A DNA stretch of 64,000 nucleotides from Methanobacterium aggregans (GTDB taxonomy: Archaea; Methanobacteriota; Methanobacteria; Methanobacteriales; Methanobacteriaceae): assembly GCF_017874455.1 (NCBI RefSeq), contig NZ_JAGGLN010000003.1:290235-354234 (forward strand), read 5' to 3'. This document shows positions 19,996 through 29,159 of this stretch, one piece after another; the stretch's first letter is position 1, and every line of letters begins with the position of its first letter. Below the pieces are notes generated by a model, which worked only from the letters and a program-made list of their open reading frames with translations, was not told where the DNA came from and did not search any database. The translations under genes and the position numbers were made by a program.

Positions 19996-22452
19996 TTATG
20001 ATTTTTTCAGGTTTTTAACAGGAGGAAGGTATCCTTTGAGCATCAGTGAAAGGCTCACAACTGTAACTGAGCTTAAAGCCATTGCAAGACCTGCATACTC
20101 TGGCCTGAAGGTTATCCCAAATGCAGGGTAAAGTGCTCCTGCGGCCACAGGTATCAAAACAACGTTGTAGGCAAAGGCCCAGAAGAGATTCTGTTTTATC
20201 CGTCCCATGACCTTTCTGGATAACTGTACACCTGCAACAGAATCAAGGAGGTCATCCTTGATGAGCACTATGTCACCACTTTCTATTGCAATGTCTGTTC
20301 CACTTCCAATAGCTATACCAACGTCTGCCTGGGCAAGGGCGGGTGCATCGTTTATCCCATCACCTACAAATCCAACAACTTCTCCCTCATCCTGCAGTGA
20401 CATGACCTGGGCTGCTTTGTCATGAGGCAGGACTTCTGCAATAACAACGTCAATTCCCACCTGTTTGGCAATGGCATTTGCAGTTCTATTGTTGTCCCCG
20501 GTTATCATGGCCACTTTAAGGCCCATTTTTTTGAGCTCCCCTATCGCAGCCACTGTGCCCCCCTTGAGTGTATCTGCAATACCAATTATGCCACTTATTT
20601 CATAGTTGATCCCAACTAAAACCGCAGTTTTTCCTTCATTTTCAATTTTGAGAATTTTAGCTTCAACTGCATCGTCCAGAGAGATATTCTGATCCCTGAA
20701 AAGGGCCCTGTTTCCTACAAAAACTTCCCGAACTTCAGTTTCATCATCAACCACAGCTTTTACACCCTTTCCACCAAAACTATCAAATTCTTTGGTTTTA
20801 AGGATATCCTGCCCATATTCACGGGCTTTTTTAACAACTGCATCTGCAAGGGGATGCTCAGAATTGTTTTCAATGCTTGCAGCTAACTGTAAAATGAAAT
20901 CTTCATCCATTCCAATTCCCAGAATATCTGTAACCTCGGGTTTACCCTTGGTGAGGGTTCCTGTTTTATCGAAGAGTACGGTTGTAAGTTTTTCTGATAC
21001 TTCAAGGGCTTCACCATTTTTTACGAGGATTCCAAGTTCAGCTCCCCTTCCAATACCAACCGTAACTGCTGTTGGTGTTGCAAGACCCAGGGCACATGGA
21101 CAGGCCACAACAAGAATTGATATGAGAACTGTGAGTCCAAAGAGCAGTGTGCTTCCAAGGATAACGTACCAGAGTAGGAATGCAGCAACTGCAACTGTTA
21201 AGACCGTAGGTATGAAGTAGGTCACTGCACGGTCCGCTATTCTCTGTACAGGTGGTTTTGAACCCTGAGCCATTTCAACAAGCTTTATTATCTGTGAAAG
21301 TACAGTGTCCTTCCCTATCTTCAGTGCCCTGAACTTCAAAGCCCCGTTCTTGTTGATGGTTCCACCAACAACACTTGAACCCTCTTTTTTGAATACAGGC
21401 ACAGGTTCTCCTGTTATTGCAGATTCATCAACGTAACTTTCACCTTCAACAACTTCACCGTCTGCAGGGATCTTTTCACCGGGTTTGACCACGACTATAT
21501 CATTCACACCCACCTCATCTATGGGTATCTGAACCTCTTTTCCTTCCCTGATGATGGTGGCTGTTTTTGGTTGCATTCCAATGAGTTTCTTTATGGCTGT
21601 GGATGTGTTGCCCTTTGCACGGGTTTCAAGCCAGCGACCCAGCATCAAAAAAGCAGCAAGCATCAGAGCAGTTTCGTAGAACATGAATTCCGGTGTGAGT
21701 ACTATGCTGAAGGTTCCAAGAATGCTTGAAATGAATGCAACCCCTATACCCATGGAGTACATGACATCCATGTCCAGATTCCTGTTACGCAGGGCCCTGT
21801 AAGCTGCTTGGAAAATTGGATAGCTCACGTAGATGAATGGAATTATTGAAACCAGGAGCATGAATTCAGGCATTGGAATTGGAAGCATTATGTTTGAATA
21901 CATCAGTACCATTAAGGGAATGGAAACACCAAAACCAACAATTATACGGTTTCTTTTACCTTTAAGATCCTCTGTCCGTAATTTTTCCCCCAGATCCTCT
22001 GTTTCTTCCCCTTCAACTCCAAGGTACTCATAGCCGAGGTCATTTATTGCATCCTTCATATCTGAAACTTGAACCATTCTGGGATTGTAGGTAACGTAGG
22101 CCTTCTCAGATGCAAGGTTAACGTTCACACTGCTCACACCTGGGAGTTTGCCCAGGATGTCCTCTATGGCCTTAACGCACATTGCACAGCTCATACCGCC
22201 AACTTTGATAGTCACCCTTTCCTTAACAACCCCGTAGCCTGCCCCTTCAACTGCAGCTTCAAGCTGGCTGAGCCCTAGTTTTTCAGGGTCGTACTCAACT
22301 GTGGCCTCCTCTGTACCAAGGTTAACATGGGCCTCCCCAACACCCTCCATTTTTTCAAGGGATTTTTCAACGTTCAGGGCGCAGGAAGCACAACTCATTC
22401 CTGATATCTTAATATTGGCCTTTTTTTTAGCTTTTTTATCCATCTTCAGCAT
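19996..22452 (-). CDS. copA: Copper-exporting P1B-type ATPase
   Basis: An 818-aa heavy-metal ATPase that pumps Cu+ out of the cytoplasm. Two N-terminal HMA domains carry GMSCASC (Cys21/Cys24) and GMSCAMC. The actuator motif TGEPVP is near residue 347, the intramembrane CPC (ACPCALGLATPTA) near 450, the phosphorylation site DKTGTLTKG near 494, and GDGINDAPAL near the end of the cytoplasmic domain. CPC with downstream N/Y and M/S residues in the last helices indicates Cu+ or Ag+. The start is either 22452 or the ATG nine bases later. It lies 9 bases after the amidohydrolase gene and before the YHS gene. Confidence 0.95.
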   Translation of the reverse strand: MLKMDKKAKKKANIKISGMSCASCALNVEKSLEKMEGVGEAHVNLGTEEATVEYDPEKLGLSQLEAAVEGAGYGVVKERVTIKVGGMSCAMCVKAIEDILGKLPGVSSVNVNLASEKAYVTYNPRMVQVSDMKDAINDLGYEYLGVEGEETEDLGEKLRTEDLKGKRNRIIVGFGVSIPLMVLMYSNIMLPIPMPEFMLLVSIIPFIYVSYPIFQAAYRALRNRNLDMDVMYSMGIGVAFISSILGTFSIVLTPEFMFYETALMLAAFLMLGRWLETRAKGNTSTAIKKLIGMQPKTATIIREGKEVQIPIDEVGVNDIVVVKPGEKIPADGEVVEGESYVDESAITGEPVPVFKKEGSSVVGGTINKNGALKFRALKIGKDTVLSQIIKLVEMAQGSKPPVQRIADRAVTYFIPTVLTVAVAAFLLWYVILGSTLLFGLTVLISILVVACPCALGLATPTAVTVGIGRGAELGILVKNGEALEVSEKLTTVLFDKTGTLTKGKPEVTDILGIGMDEDFILQLAASIENNSEHPLADAVVKKAREYGQDILKTKEFDSFGGKGVKAVVDDETEVREVFVGNRALFRDQNISLDDAVEAKILKIENEGKTAVLVGINYEISGIIGIADTLKGGTVAAIGELKKMGLKVAMITGDNNRTANAIAKQVGIDVVIAEVLPHDKAAQVMSLQDEGEVVGFVGDGINDAPALAQADVGIAIGSGTDIAIESGDIVLIKDDLLDSVAGVQLSRKVMGRIKQNLFWAFAYNVVLIPVAAGALYPAFGITFRPEYAGLAMALSSVTVVSLSLMLKGYLPPVKNLKKS

Positions 22453-22461
22453 CTTCCTGAA

Positions 22462-23703
22462 CTACTTCTGATCTAAGTTATCTTTAACAATTTCACCATT
22501 TTTAATAACCGTAACAATGTTTTCAGGATCTCCAAGTGCTTCGATATCAAGGAGGGGATCGATCCTGCTTATTACAATGTCTGCAAATTTGCCCTCCTCA
22601 ACTGTACCCAGTTTATGGTCCCAGCCAAGGCATTCTGCTCCTCTTTTTGTCCCTGCAACTATTGCCTCCATTGGATCCATACCAATCTCACACAGAAGTG
22701 CCAGTTCCTTGAGGTTGGTTCCGTGTTCCACAACACCACAATCAGTTCCCATGGCAAGTGGGACACCTGCAGTGTAGGCCTTTTTAACATTTTCCTTCTG
22801 GATATCGAAGACCTTGAGGGCAGCTTCTGTTTCCCACTCCCTTGTTTTACCCTGTAGCGCTAGTTCTTTAAGGTTTTTGTTCACCATGAGGGTTGGAACC
22901 AGGAAGGTTCCCCCTTCAAGCATCATGTGGATTGATTCATCGTTGAGGTAAGTGCCGTGCTCAATGGAATGTATTCCCGCTTCAACAGCATTTTTAATCC
23001 CTTGAACTCCATGGGCATGGGCCATTACCTTAATATTATCTTTAAACTGGGCTTCTTCAACAACAACCTTCAATTCATCGGGTGTGAACTGTGCAGATTC
23101 AGGGCCGTCATTTACACTCATAACTCCACCTGTCACCATTACCTTAACAACTTCTGCACCTGCCCGAAGCACCTCACGGACCTTCTTCCTCACCTCTTCA
23201 GTACCATCACATATACTGTCAGGATAGCCAGGATATGAAACTTTAACGTCGTAACCTGATTTGAGCCAGAAATCGAAATGACCTCCGGTTATTGATAGTG
23301 GTGTGATGCATAGCTGAATCCTTGGACCCTTTATAATGCCTTTTTCAATGGCCATTTTGACTCCTGCATCTGCAAGTCCTGCATCACGCACAGATGTTAC
23401 TCCAGCGTTGAGTGTGAGCCTTAAATTTTCAACCGCCCTGTAGAAGTAGAATGATAATGGATCGTAAATCGTGTCCTCCCTGTTGAAGCCGTTTGCCATC
23501 ACATGGAGGTGGGTATCGATGAAACCTGGCATTATAAAACCTCCATATGCATCCACAACTCCGGTCCCCTTAGGAATTTTAACAGAGTTTTCAGGCCCCA
23601 CTACCTGGATCATGTTGTCTTTTATCAATATGGCAGCATTTTCAATGGGATCTGCACCTGTTCCATCTATAAGGGTCCCGTTTTTTATGAGAGTCCAGGT
23701 CAT
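22462..23703 (-). CDS. Amidohydrolase, imidazolonepropionase-like
   Basis: A ~413-aa metal-dependent hydrolase of the imidazolonepropionase/Sgx9260 Xaa-Arg dipeptidase-like group. HxH metal ligands are in DTHLHVMANG, the carboxylated Lys in EVVKVMVTGG, then MAHAHG, SIEHGTY and the catalytic Asp in GTDCG. Substrate unknown; peptides or N-acyl amino acids are possible. The ATG at 23703 (MTWTLIKNG) fits the family start; ATGs at 23712 and 23709 are alternatives. It is first in the apparent operon with copA, although no functional link to copper is evident. Confidence 0.85.
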   Translation of the reverse strand: MTWTLIKNGTLIDGTGADPIENAAILIKDNMIQVVGPENSVKIPKGTGVVDAYGGFIMPGFIDTHLHVMANGFNREDTIYDPLSFYFYRAVENLRLTLNAGVTSVRDAGLADAGVKMAIEKGIIKGPRIQLCITPLSITGGHFDFWLKSGYDVKVSYPGYPDSICDGTEEVRKKVREVLRAGAEVVKVMVTGGVMSVNDGPESAQFTPDELKVVVEEAQFKDNIKVMAHAHGVQGIKNAVEAGIHSIEHGTYLNDESIHMMLEGGTFLVPTLMVNKNLKELALQGKTREWETEAALKVFDIQKENVKKAYTAGVPLAMGTDCGVVEHGTNLKELALLCEIGMDPMEAIVAGTKRGAECLGWDHKLGTVEEGKFADIVISRIDPLLDIEALGDPENIVTVIKNGEIVKDNLDQK

Positions 23704-23712
23704 TTTCATCAT

Positions 23713-24104
23713 CTCTGTCTGATTATCATTAACTATTTGATGGTCCTTGTTTTGTAATGCTCAGGTAATCATTATATCCAAGAAATTATTTTGAATCTAA
23801 TGTTATTATAGGCCTTTTAGTTTTTATCTATTACTAAAATTAGTAAAAAAAGTTTTAATTAAAGAAAAATAGGGCAGTAAATCATGATTTGGGCTGTTGA
23901 ACTCCAAATATTTTTTTATTTTCCAATTCTAAATTATGTTGTTGTAACTAATTTTGTTTAAACATTAAAATGGCAAAAAAATTAAATAAATTGTAATGTT
24001 AAATAATATAAGTAAGCAGTGCATATTCCCAATTAACTCAAGTTAAGGTATGACTTTCACGGATGTATTTCATTCAAAAATTGTTAAAAATCTGAGGTGA
24101 TCCT
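23713..24104. other. Divergent intergenic region
   Basis: About 390 AT-rich bases between the minus-strand amidohydrolase and the plus-strand membrane proteins. It must hold two divergent promoters; TAATATAAGTAAG near 24005 is a possible TATA box for the plus strand. No gene, RNA or repeat was recognised. Confidence 0.4.
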
Positions 24105-24464
24105 ATGATAGACTGGGGTGCTGTAATTGTTGGATTTGTACTTTCAATAATTTTAGGGGCGATTTTTGGAGTTATAATACCCTTCTGGGGAGGTTTTATT
24201 GGACTGCTTCTGGCAGGTATGGTTGTGGGTTACATGGTTGGAGGGGATGCCGGCAATGGAATGGTCAACGGAGCAGTTTCAGGCGCATTTGGAGGAATAG
24301 TGCTATCATTTCTGCTTTTAATATTCGGTACATTAATTGCAGGTTTACTGGGATTTGCAGTGGCCACAATAACCTCATTTGTAATATTCATTGGACTTAT
24401 AGGGGTAATAATCGTGATGGCAGTTGGTGGAGCTATTGGATCGGTTGTAAAGGGTGAAGATTGA
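24105..24464 (+). CDS. DUF5518-type small membrane protein
   Basis: A 119-aa, glycine-rich protein with four predicted transmembrane helices. The loop [20 protein letters not shown] is nearly the same as in the protein at 5825-6223. It ends with a short charged tail (KGED). GAGGTGATC before the ATG is a near-perfect ribosome site. First of four clustered small membrane-protein genes. No function known. Confidence 0.8.
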   Translation: MIDWGAVIVGFVLSIILGAIFGVIIPFWGGFIGLLLAGMVVGYMVGGDAGNGMVNGAVSGAFGGIVLSFLLLIFGTLIAGLLGFAVATITSFVIFIGLIGVIIVMAVGGAIGSVVKGED

Positions 24465-24645
24465 ATATATTCAGCACATCCCTATTTTTTAAAGGTTTTC
24501 CTTTTCCCTTTTCATTGATTTTTTTTGCATTGAACCATTTAATGGTATAAACCTCTTTATTTTCAAAATAAAAATGAGAAACACATATTAATCAGTGTTA
24601 TAAATAGAAATTTGAATAATACACTTTTTCCATTGGAGGTAAAGT

Positions 24646-24999
24646 ATGGAGAATGACACAGAAACGAAGTTTTGTTTTAATTGTGGTGAAGAAATAAGCA
24701 AACTGGCTGAAATATGTCCTAACTGTGGTGTTAGGCTTATGGAGCCAGAGAAGAACGTGATAGTCCCCCAGAAAAATGCAGCTTTGGCAGCTGTTCTGTC
24801 CTTCCTGGTTGTGGGTTTAGGTCAAATATACAATGGACAGGTCGGTAAGGGCATTCTTCTCTTGGTTGGGGCCATAATTTCAGGAATTTTAATGTTCATC
24901 GTTATTGGGGTTGTTACTTGGTTGATAATATGGATATATGCTATTTACGATGCTTATAATACTGCAAATAAGATTAACAGCGGTGACATGGTTGTTTAA
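24646..24999 (+). CDS. Zinc-ribbon TM2-domain protein
   Basis: A 117-aa protein: a zinc ribbon at residues ~9-28 (CFNCGEEI...CPNCG), then a TM2-like domain of two helices with the features GLGQIYNGQVGKGILLL and the polar IYDAYNTAN segment typical of TM2 proteins. GGAGGTAAAGT precedes the ATG. The role of TM2 proteins in archaea is unknown. It sits among the DUF5518-type genes, but each gap holds its own ribosome site and room for a promoter. Confidence 0.85.
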   Translation: MENDTETKFCFNCGEEISKLAEICPNCGVRLMEPEKNVIVPQKNAALAAVLSFLVVGLGQIYNGQVGKGILLLVGAIISGILMFIVIGVVTWLIIWIYAIYDAYNTANKINSGDMVV

Positions 25000-25084
25000 G
25001 GTTAATCTTTAATTTCATTCTTCTTTTACAGAAATTCATAAATATCATGTTGTTTTTAAATATTCTAAAAGGAAGGTAAAAAAC

Positions 25085-25507
25085 ATGGTAAATCAAAAAT
25101 CAATTATCATAGGATTCTTAGTTGCAGTAATATTATATTTCGTAATTGGATTCATTCTACCAGCTTACTCACTATACGCAGCAGTATTTTTAGCCGCACT
25201 ACTTACAGGATACATGGCTACCACAGATTATATGAAGGGAGCTATTCATGGAAGTCTTGTAGGAATATTCACTGCAGTTTTCCTGATAATTATTTTAATG
25301 CTGAGGTCTGGAGCTGCAGAAAAGATAGCAGGTCTTTTAATAATCCTTGCAGTGGGTTACATAGGCATGTCAATTTTAATCGGAGCTCTTGGAGGATTTT
25401 TCGGCGCTTTAATTAAGCTTTACATGGGCGAATCATCTAAACCTGTAACTGAATCAAAGGACATCCCGAAGAAACCTGAAGTTAAGGAAGATGAAGACAA
25501 GGAATAA
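25085..25507 (+). CDS. DUF5518-like small membrane protein
   Basis: A 140-aa protein with four hydrophobic segments and a long charged C-terminal tail (about residues 122-140, ending VKEDEDKE). The topology matches the other DUF5518-type proteins, but the glycine loop is altered (LLTGYMATTDYMKGAIHGS replaces the usual GGD motif). GGAAGGT lies upstream. It is 32 bases from the next gene and probably co-transcribed with it. Confidence 0.75.
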   Translation: MVNQKSIIIGFLVAVILYFVIGFILPAYSLYAAVFLAALLTGYMATTDYMKGAIHGSLVGIFTAVFLIIILMLRSGAAEKIAGLLIILAVGYIGMSILIGALGGFFGALIKLYMGESSKPVTESKDIPKKPEVKEDEDKE

Positions 25508-25539
25508 CACACGAACAGATCCATGTAAAAGGTGATAAA

Positions 25540-25944
25540 ATGACAGATTGGAAAGCTGTTGGATTGGGTGGACTTTTAAACGTTGTTTTGACAATAGTTT
25601 TGACAATTGCAATCTTCCCTCTCTTCTTTTTGGGGCCGATATTGGGAGGTTTCTTAACGGCCTACATGTCCCGTGGAGATGAAAAGGATGGAGCAGTTGA
25701 CGGTGCACTTTCAGGAATTGTCGGTGGACTTATAATAGGCATACTATTTATTGCAGGTTTTGGAGTTTTAACTGCAGTCTTTGGGCTGATATTTTCAGAG
25801 TTGGGTCTTGCAGGAACCATAACCATGATCGTTGGAGTATTCTTCACCATCCTTGCAATTATTGTGGGTGCAGTTCTTGGAGCAATTGGAGGAGTTTTAG
25901 GATACATGGTTGCTCAAAATGAGGATCAAGTTATAAAAAACTAA
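25540..25944 (+). CDS. DUF5518-type small membrane protein
   Basis: A 134-aa protein with four helices; the loop reads GGFLTAYMSRGDEKDGAVDGA and the last helix GAIGGVLGYMV. AGGTGATAAA precedes the ATG. It is the third DUF5518-type gene of the cluster at 24.1-25.9 kb, following the preceding member by 32 bases. Function unknown. Confidence 0.8.
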   Translation: MTDWKAVGLGGLLNVVLTIVLTIAIFPLFFLGPILGGFLTAYMSRGDEKDGAVDGALSGIVGGLIIGILFIAGFGVLTAVFGLIFSELGLAGTITMIVGVFFTILAIIVGAVLGAIGGVLGYMVAQNEDQVIKN

Positions 25945-26078
25945 TCACTTTAATTTTTTTAAATTTAAACCTGCTTTTTTTTAAATTTTTTAATGATCCT
26001 TTCTTGAATGAGCTTCTTGGAAAAGGAGTAGAGAATGATTGTGTGGGGATATGTTCTAAGCAGGAATGCCCTGCTGAA

Positions 26079-26492
26079 TCAACCATTCAGTATAGTTATG
26101 GTTCCTGAGTCTGCATCAACCTCAACCAATTCTCCATCCATTAATATATCAAGAACTGGTTCATCTGGTCTGTCAACCATGGGTATTCCTGCCATTATGG
26201 CTCCGGTGGCGATTATTGGTTCTGCTTCAAGTGCTATTATGGCCAGAGGTGCCGTGCCGTTTTTGGCCATCTGATATATCACGTAGGATCCAACTGTTGA
26301 ACCCTTACCTGAAGGTATCACAAGTATCTTCCCGCTTATTTTTTTTCCATGAAGCTCATGCTTTGGATCCATCACATCACCAGTTTTAGGGTCAACACCA
26401 CCAAGAAAACTTATAGGATCCTTTGTTATAATCACTTCGCCCTTTGCATGGCCTTTTGAGATTTTTCTGCTTTTAACTATTTTTGATTCCAT
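26079..26492 (-). CDS. Phosphomevalonate dehydratase small subunit (DUF126)
   Basis: Swivel-domain subunit of aconitase X. In archaea this pairs with the large (DUF521) subunit to convert 5-phosphomevalonate to trans-anhydromevalonate phosphate in the archaeal mevalonate pathway for lipids. Landmarks are [20 protein letters not shown], the signature [12 protein letters not shown], and the end DADSGTITI. The start is uncertain: a TATA-like TTTAAATATT near 26555-26565 argues against the more distal in-frame starts, leaving the ATG at 26492 (MESKIVK) or 26516. The large subunit is not in the window. Confidence 0.87.
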   Translation of the reverse strand: MESKIVKSRKISKGHAKGEVIITKDPISFLGGVDPKTGDVMDPKHELHGKKISGKILVIPSGKGSTVGSYVIYQMAKNGTAPLAIIALEAEPIIATGAIMAGIPMVDRPDEPVLDILMDGELVEVDADSGTITILNG

Positions 26493-26624
26493 GTTTAAAC
26501 TTTCATCTGAATCCATAAAAAATTTTTGCAGTGTGGTATCAGTCATGATGAATGAAATATTTAAACTCAACACCAGAAAAACTGTTTTAAAAACATTAAA
26601 ACTAAAAATCGCTTTAAAAAAATT

Positions 26625-26695
26625 TTAAAAAAAATATTTGGGCCTTAAATACCTTAAAAAAGTATTTAAACAGCTATAAGGTTTTATTTAAGCCC
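26625..26695 (-). terminator. Hairpin terminator after membrane protein
   Basis: After the stop of the gene at 26715, a long nested inverted repeat (GGGC, TTAAATA and CCTTA arms pairing across 26640-26695, with small bulges) is followed on the minus strand by a run of eight T. It separates the membrane protein gene from the DUF126 gene. Confidence 0.6.
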
Positions 26696-26714
26696 GTGTT
26701 TTTGGTATGGCAAT

Positions 26715-27620
26715 TCATTCCAGTTCAAGTTTAACTGTACCGATCTTTGGTGCAAGATAGTTGTACAACACTGCCATGATTGCGTATACAATGAAAGTTA
26801 TGACCAAGTTGAACACAACATTTATTAAAAGGCTTATAACCCCTGCTGCGGCTGATGAACCCGTTGCAATACTGCCAACTGTACTTAAGAGTTGGAATAT
26901 AAAGTTAACAATGGCCATAACGATTGAAACTACCAATGCTAATTTTATTGGCGGAATTGAGTTTATACCATACAGTTTTCCCTTCAAAGCTTCAAACTCA
27001 AACTCTATACCTCCAATTTTAGGTGCAAGCAAGTTGTAGAATATCGCTGTCAGTGCAGTCATTATGAAACTGGCTACGAACATCATGATTGGAACTCCAA
27101 TTACCAGGATCAGAAGTCCCACAATTCCCAAAGCACCAATTGAGCCAAGTCCAGGTATCACTGTTCCTTGATAAGTAGCTGCAATTGCTGCGCCCTGTAA
27201 ACCTATCAGGAGTATTGGTCCAATTATCAGCATGGCTATGAAAACTATGGCTGTGCTGATCGCGGAAAGCATAAGTGCGAATGGAACAACAGGAACAGAT
27301 ACGATCTCCTTTAGATCTACAAGTTCCAGTTTGATTCCTCCAATCCTTGGAACGAACACGTTGTAAATGAGTGCTGTTAAGAATGACTGCGTAACAGTGA
27401 ATACAAAGCTTCCAACAGGCAAGAGGATGATAACTGCCACACCAAGGCTTGCTATCACTCCTGATGTGATACCGAGGCTGCTTGGTAAAAATACTCCAAC
27501 AACCCCGAAGATTATCACGATAAATATTGCATATATAAATGCCACCACAGCGGATATTGATGAATTCATCAAGGTGTATGGCACTATACGAATGGATTTA
27601 ATCTCTTTAATATCTGACAA
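26715..27620 (-). CDS. Three-module membrane protein, paralog A
   Basis: A ~301-aa polytopic membrane protein made of three tandem versions of one ~95-residue module. Each opens with a (K)(E/S)I-x-S-(I/V)-x-x-(V/I)P segment and ends with YNxxxPxIGxIxxEx: YNVFVPRIGGIKLEL, YNLLAPKIGGIEFEFE and YNYLAPKIGTVKLELE. Two to three hydrophobic stretches lie in each module. It is not a family I can name. The TTG at 27620 (MSDIKEIKSI) is preferred because GGAGGTGA lies six bases before it. The next gene upstream on the same strand is a close paralog with the same architecture. Confidence 0.75.
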   Translation of the reverse strand: MSDIKEIKSIRIVPYTLMNSSISAVVAFIYAIFIVIIFGVVGVFLPSSLGITSGVIASLGVAVIILLPVGSFVFTVTQSFLTALIYNVFVPRIGGIKLELVDLKEIVSVPVVPFALMLSAISTAIVFIAMLIIGPILLIGLQGAAIAATYQGTVIPGLGSIGALGIVGLLILVIGVPIMMFVASFIMTALTAIFYNLLAPKIGGIEFEFEALKGKLYGINSIPPIKLALVVSIVMAIVNFIFQLLSTVGSIATGSSAAAGVISLLINVVFNLVITFIVYAIMAVLYNYLAPKIGTVKLELE

Positions 27621-27841
27621 ATCATTCACCTCCGAATTATATCTAAATAATCTCTAGAATACGTTATAATTAAATTTTACTATTTTATGCCCTTAAATCA
27701 GATAACTTTGGAAGTGGGGATGGTACTGTAAATATTGTTTTAAGAAGGGGATGGATATCAGAGTTAACAGTTAATTTCAGGGATGAATTCTCAAGGATCA
27801 TATCAAATAATCTAAAAATAAAATAGGAAGGGTTTTAAACC

Positions 27842-28744
27842 CTATTTCAATTCAAGTTTAACTCTACCAATGTTTGGTGCCAGGAAGTTGTAGAGCAAGG
27901 TTACAACTGCAACCATTATGAAGTAAATAACGAAGTAAATCACAGTTGTAACCACGAGTGAAATCACCCCTTCAGCTGCATATCCTAACATGATCATTTT
28001 TACAAGGTTTAAAAGGCCTATAATGAATCCAAATATTGTAAAAATTATTGCTATGGCAACTGATGCTGGTACAACGGGTATGGATTTTATTTCGCTCATT
28101 GAAGTGATCTGGTTGAGTTCCAGTTTGATTCCTCCAACCTTTGGTATTAAGAGGTTGTAGAACAGTGCAAACAATGCATGAGCTATGAAACCCATTACAA
28201 ATGCGATTATTGGTAATCCAACAATTAAGAAGAGGGCTCCAAAGGCTCCAAATGCACCTAAACTTGCAGTTACTCCTGAGGTCACGGTTTCATTGGCCAC
28301 AAGAGGTATCATGGTACCCATAATTCCAGTTAAGGGAACCAGCACAGCAGCCAATAGAATTCCGATTATGAATGCCCATACAGCTTCAATAAATGCCATT
28401 ATAAGGGAAAAAGGTACAACTGGTATGGATTTTACTTCATATCCTTCAAATCCCAGCTTTATACCGCCCACTCTCGGCGCGAGAATGTTGTAGAATAGAG
28501 CTGTAAGAAATGAAATTACTACTCCAAATAAGAAAGTGCCAATGGGGTAGATCACGATCATGGCAAGTCCAAGGGCCGTAACAACTCCAAATAATGTTCC
28601 TGATTGTGGTATAAATGCGCTGATACTTCCAAAGGTAATCACGAATATTATTGCAAATATAAGGGCCAGTATTGCTTGTATCGATGATGTCATCAATGTG
28701 AATGGAACGATATCCACGGATATTATCTCCTTTACATCCACCAT
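27842..28744 (-). CDS. Three-module membrane protein, paralog B
   Basis: A 300-aa paralog of the protein at 26715-27620. The three module ends read YNILAPRVGGIKLGFE, YNLLIPKVGGIKLELN and YNFLAPNIGRVKLELK, and the module openings include VKEIISVDIVPF, VKSIPVVPFSLI and IKSIPVVPASVA. GGGAGGTAAAAAAAT precedes the ATG. The two genes are about 220 bases apart. Function unknown; the repeat suggests a pseudo-threefold assembly such as a channel or scaffold, which is speculation. Confidence 0.78.
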   Translation of the reverse strand: MVDVKEIISVDIVPFTLMTSSIQAILALIFAIIFVITFGSISAFIPQSGTLFGVVTALGLAMIVIYPIGTFLFGVVISFLTALFYNILAPRVGGIKLGFEGYEVKSIPVVPFSLIMAFIEAVWAFIIGILLAAVLVPLTGIMGTMIPLVANETVTSGVTASLGAFGAFGALFLIVGLPIIAFVMGFIAHALFALFYNLLIPKVGGIKLELNQITSMSEIKSIPVVPASVAIAIIFTIFGFIIGLLNLVKMIMLGYAAEGVISLVVTTVIYFVIYFIMVAVVTLLYNFLAPNIGRVKLELK

Positions 28745-29159
28745 ATTTTTTTACCTCCCATGTTTTATTAAATTCATAATTCTTTATATTTTCAGTATCA
28801 TATTAAATTTTCCTTTTAATCAGGGATTATATAAAGTAAAGGATAGTTTTTGGCATTCAATATGAAAAAATAAGATTTTTAAGAGTTGAAAATAATGAAA
28901 TGAAAAAGGGTTCAAATCCATATTCAAAACCAAAATCCCATAGGGTGGATATTCCGGGTTTAGGAACATAAAAAGAGTGAACAATCACAGGTTAACAATT
29001 AATGACTTAAACTAGAAAGAAGGAATTAAAAACAATTGATTTAGAAAACTATGTAACTGGAATTATAATGGATAAAAAAAATTCACCAAGGAAGAGCAGA
29101 TGCTCTGTTTAAGGTAAAACTATTTTTAATAAATTAAAAATTTAAAGGACTTATTGGTC
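28745..29159. other. AT-rich intergenic region
   Basis: About 415 bases between two minus-strand genes (purB ends at 29160). It holds the promoter of the membrane paralog, and the part next to purB is AT-rich as expected for a transcription end. A GGTTCAAATCC segment at 28910-28920 looks like a tRNA T-arm, but no matching acceptor, D or anticodon arm is present. Nothing else is recognised. Confidence 0.4.

Noticed and set aside
28908..28925. GGTTCAAATCC resembling a tRNA T-arm
   Set aside because: No acceptor stem, D-arm or anticodon arm of the right spacing is present on either side.
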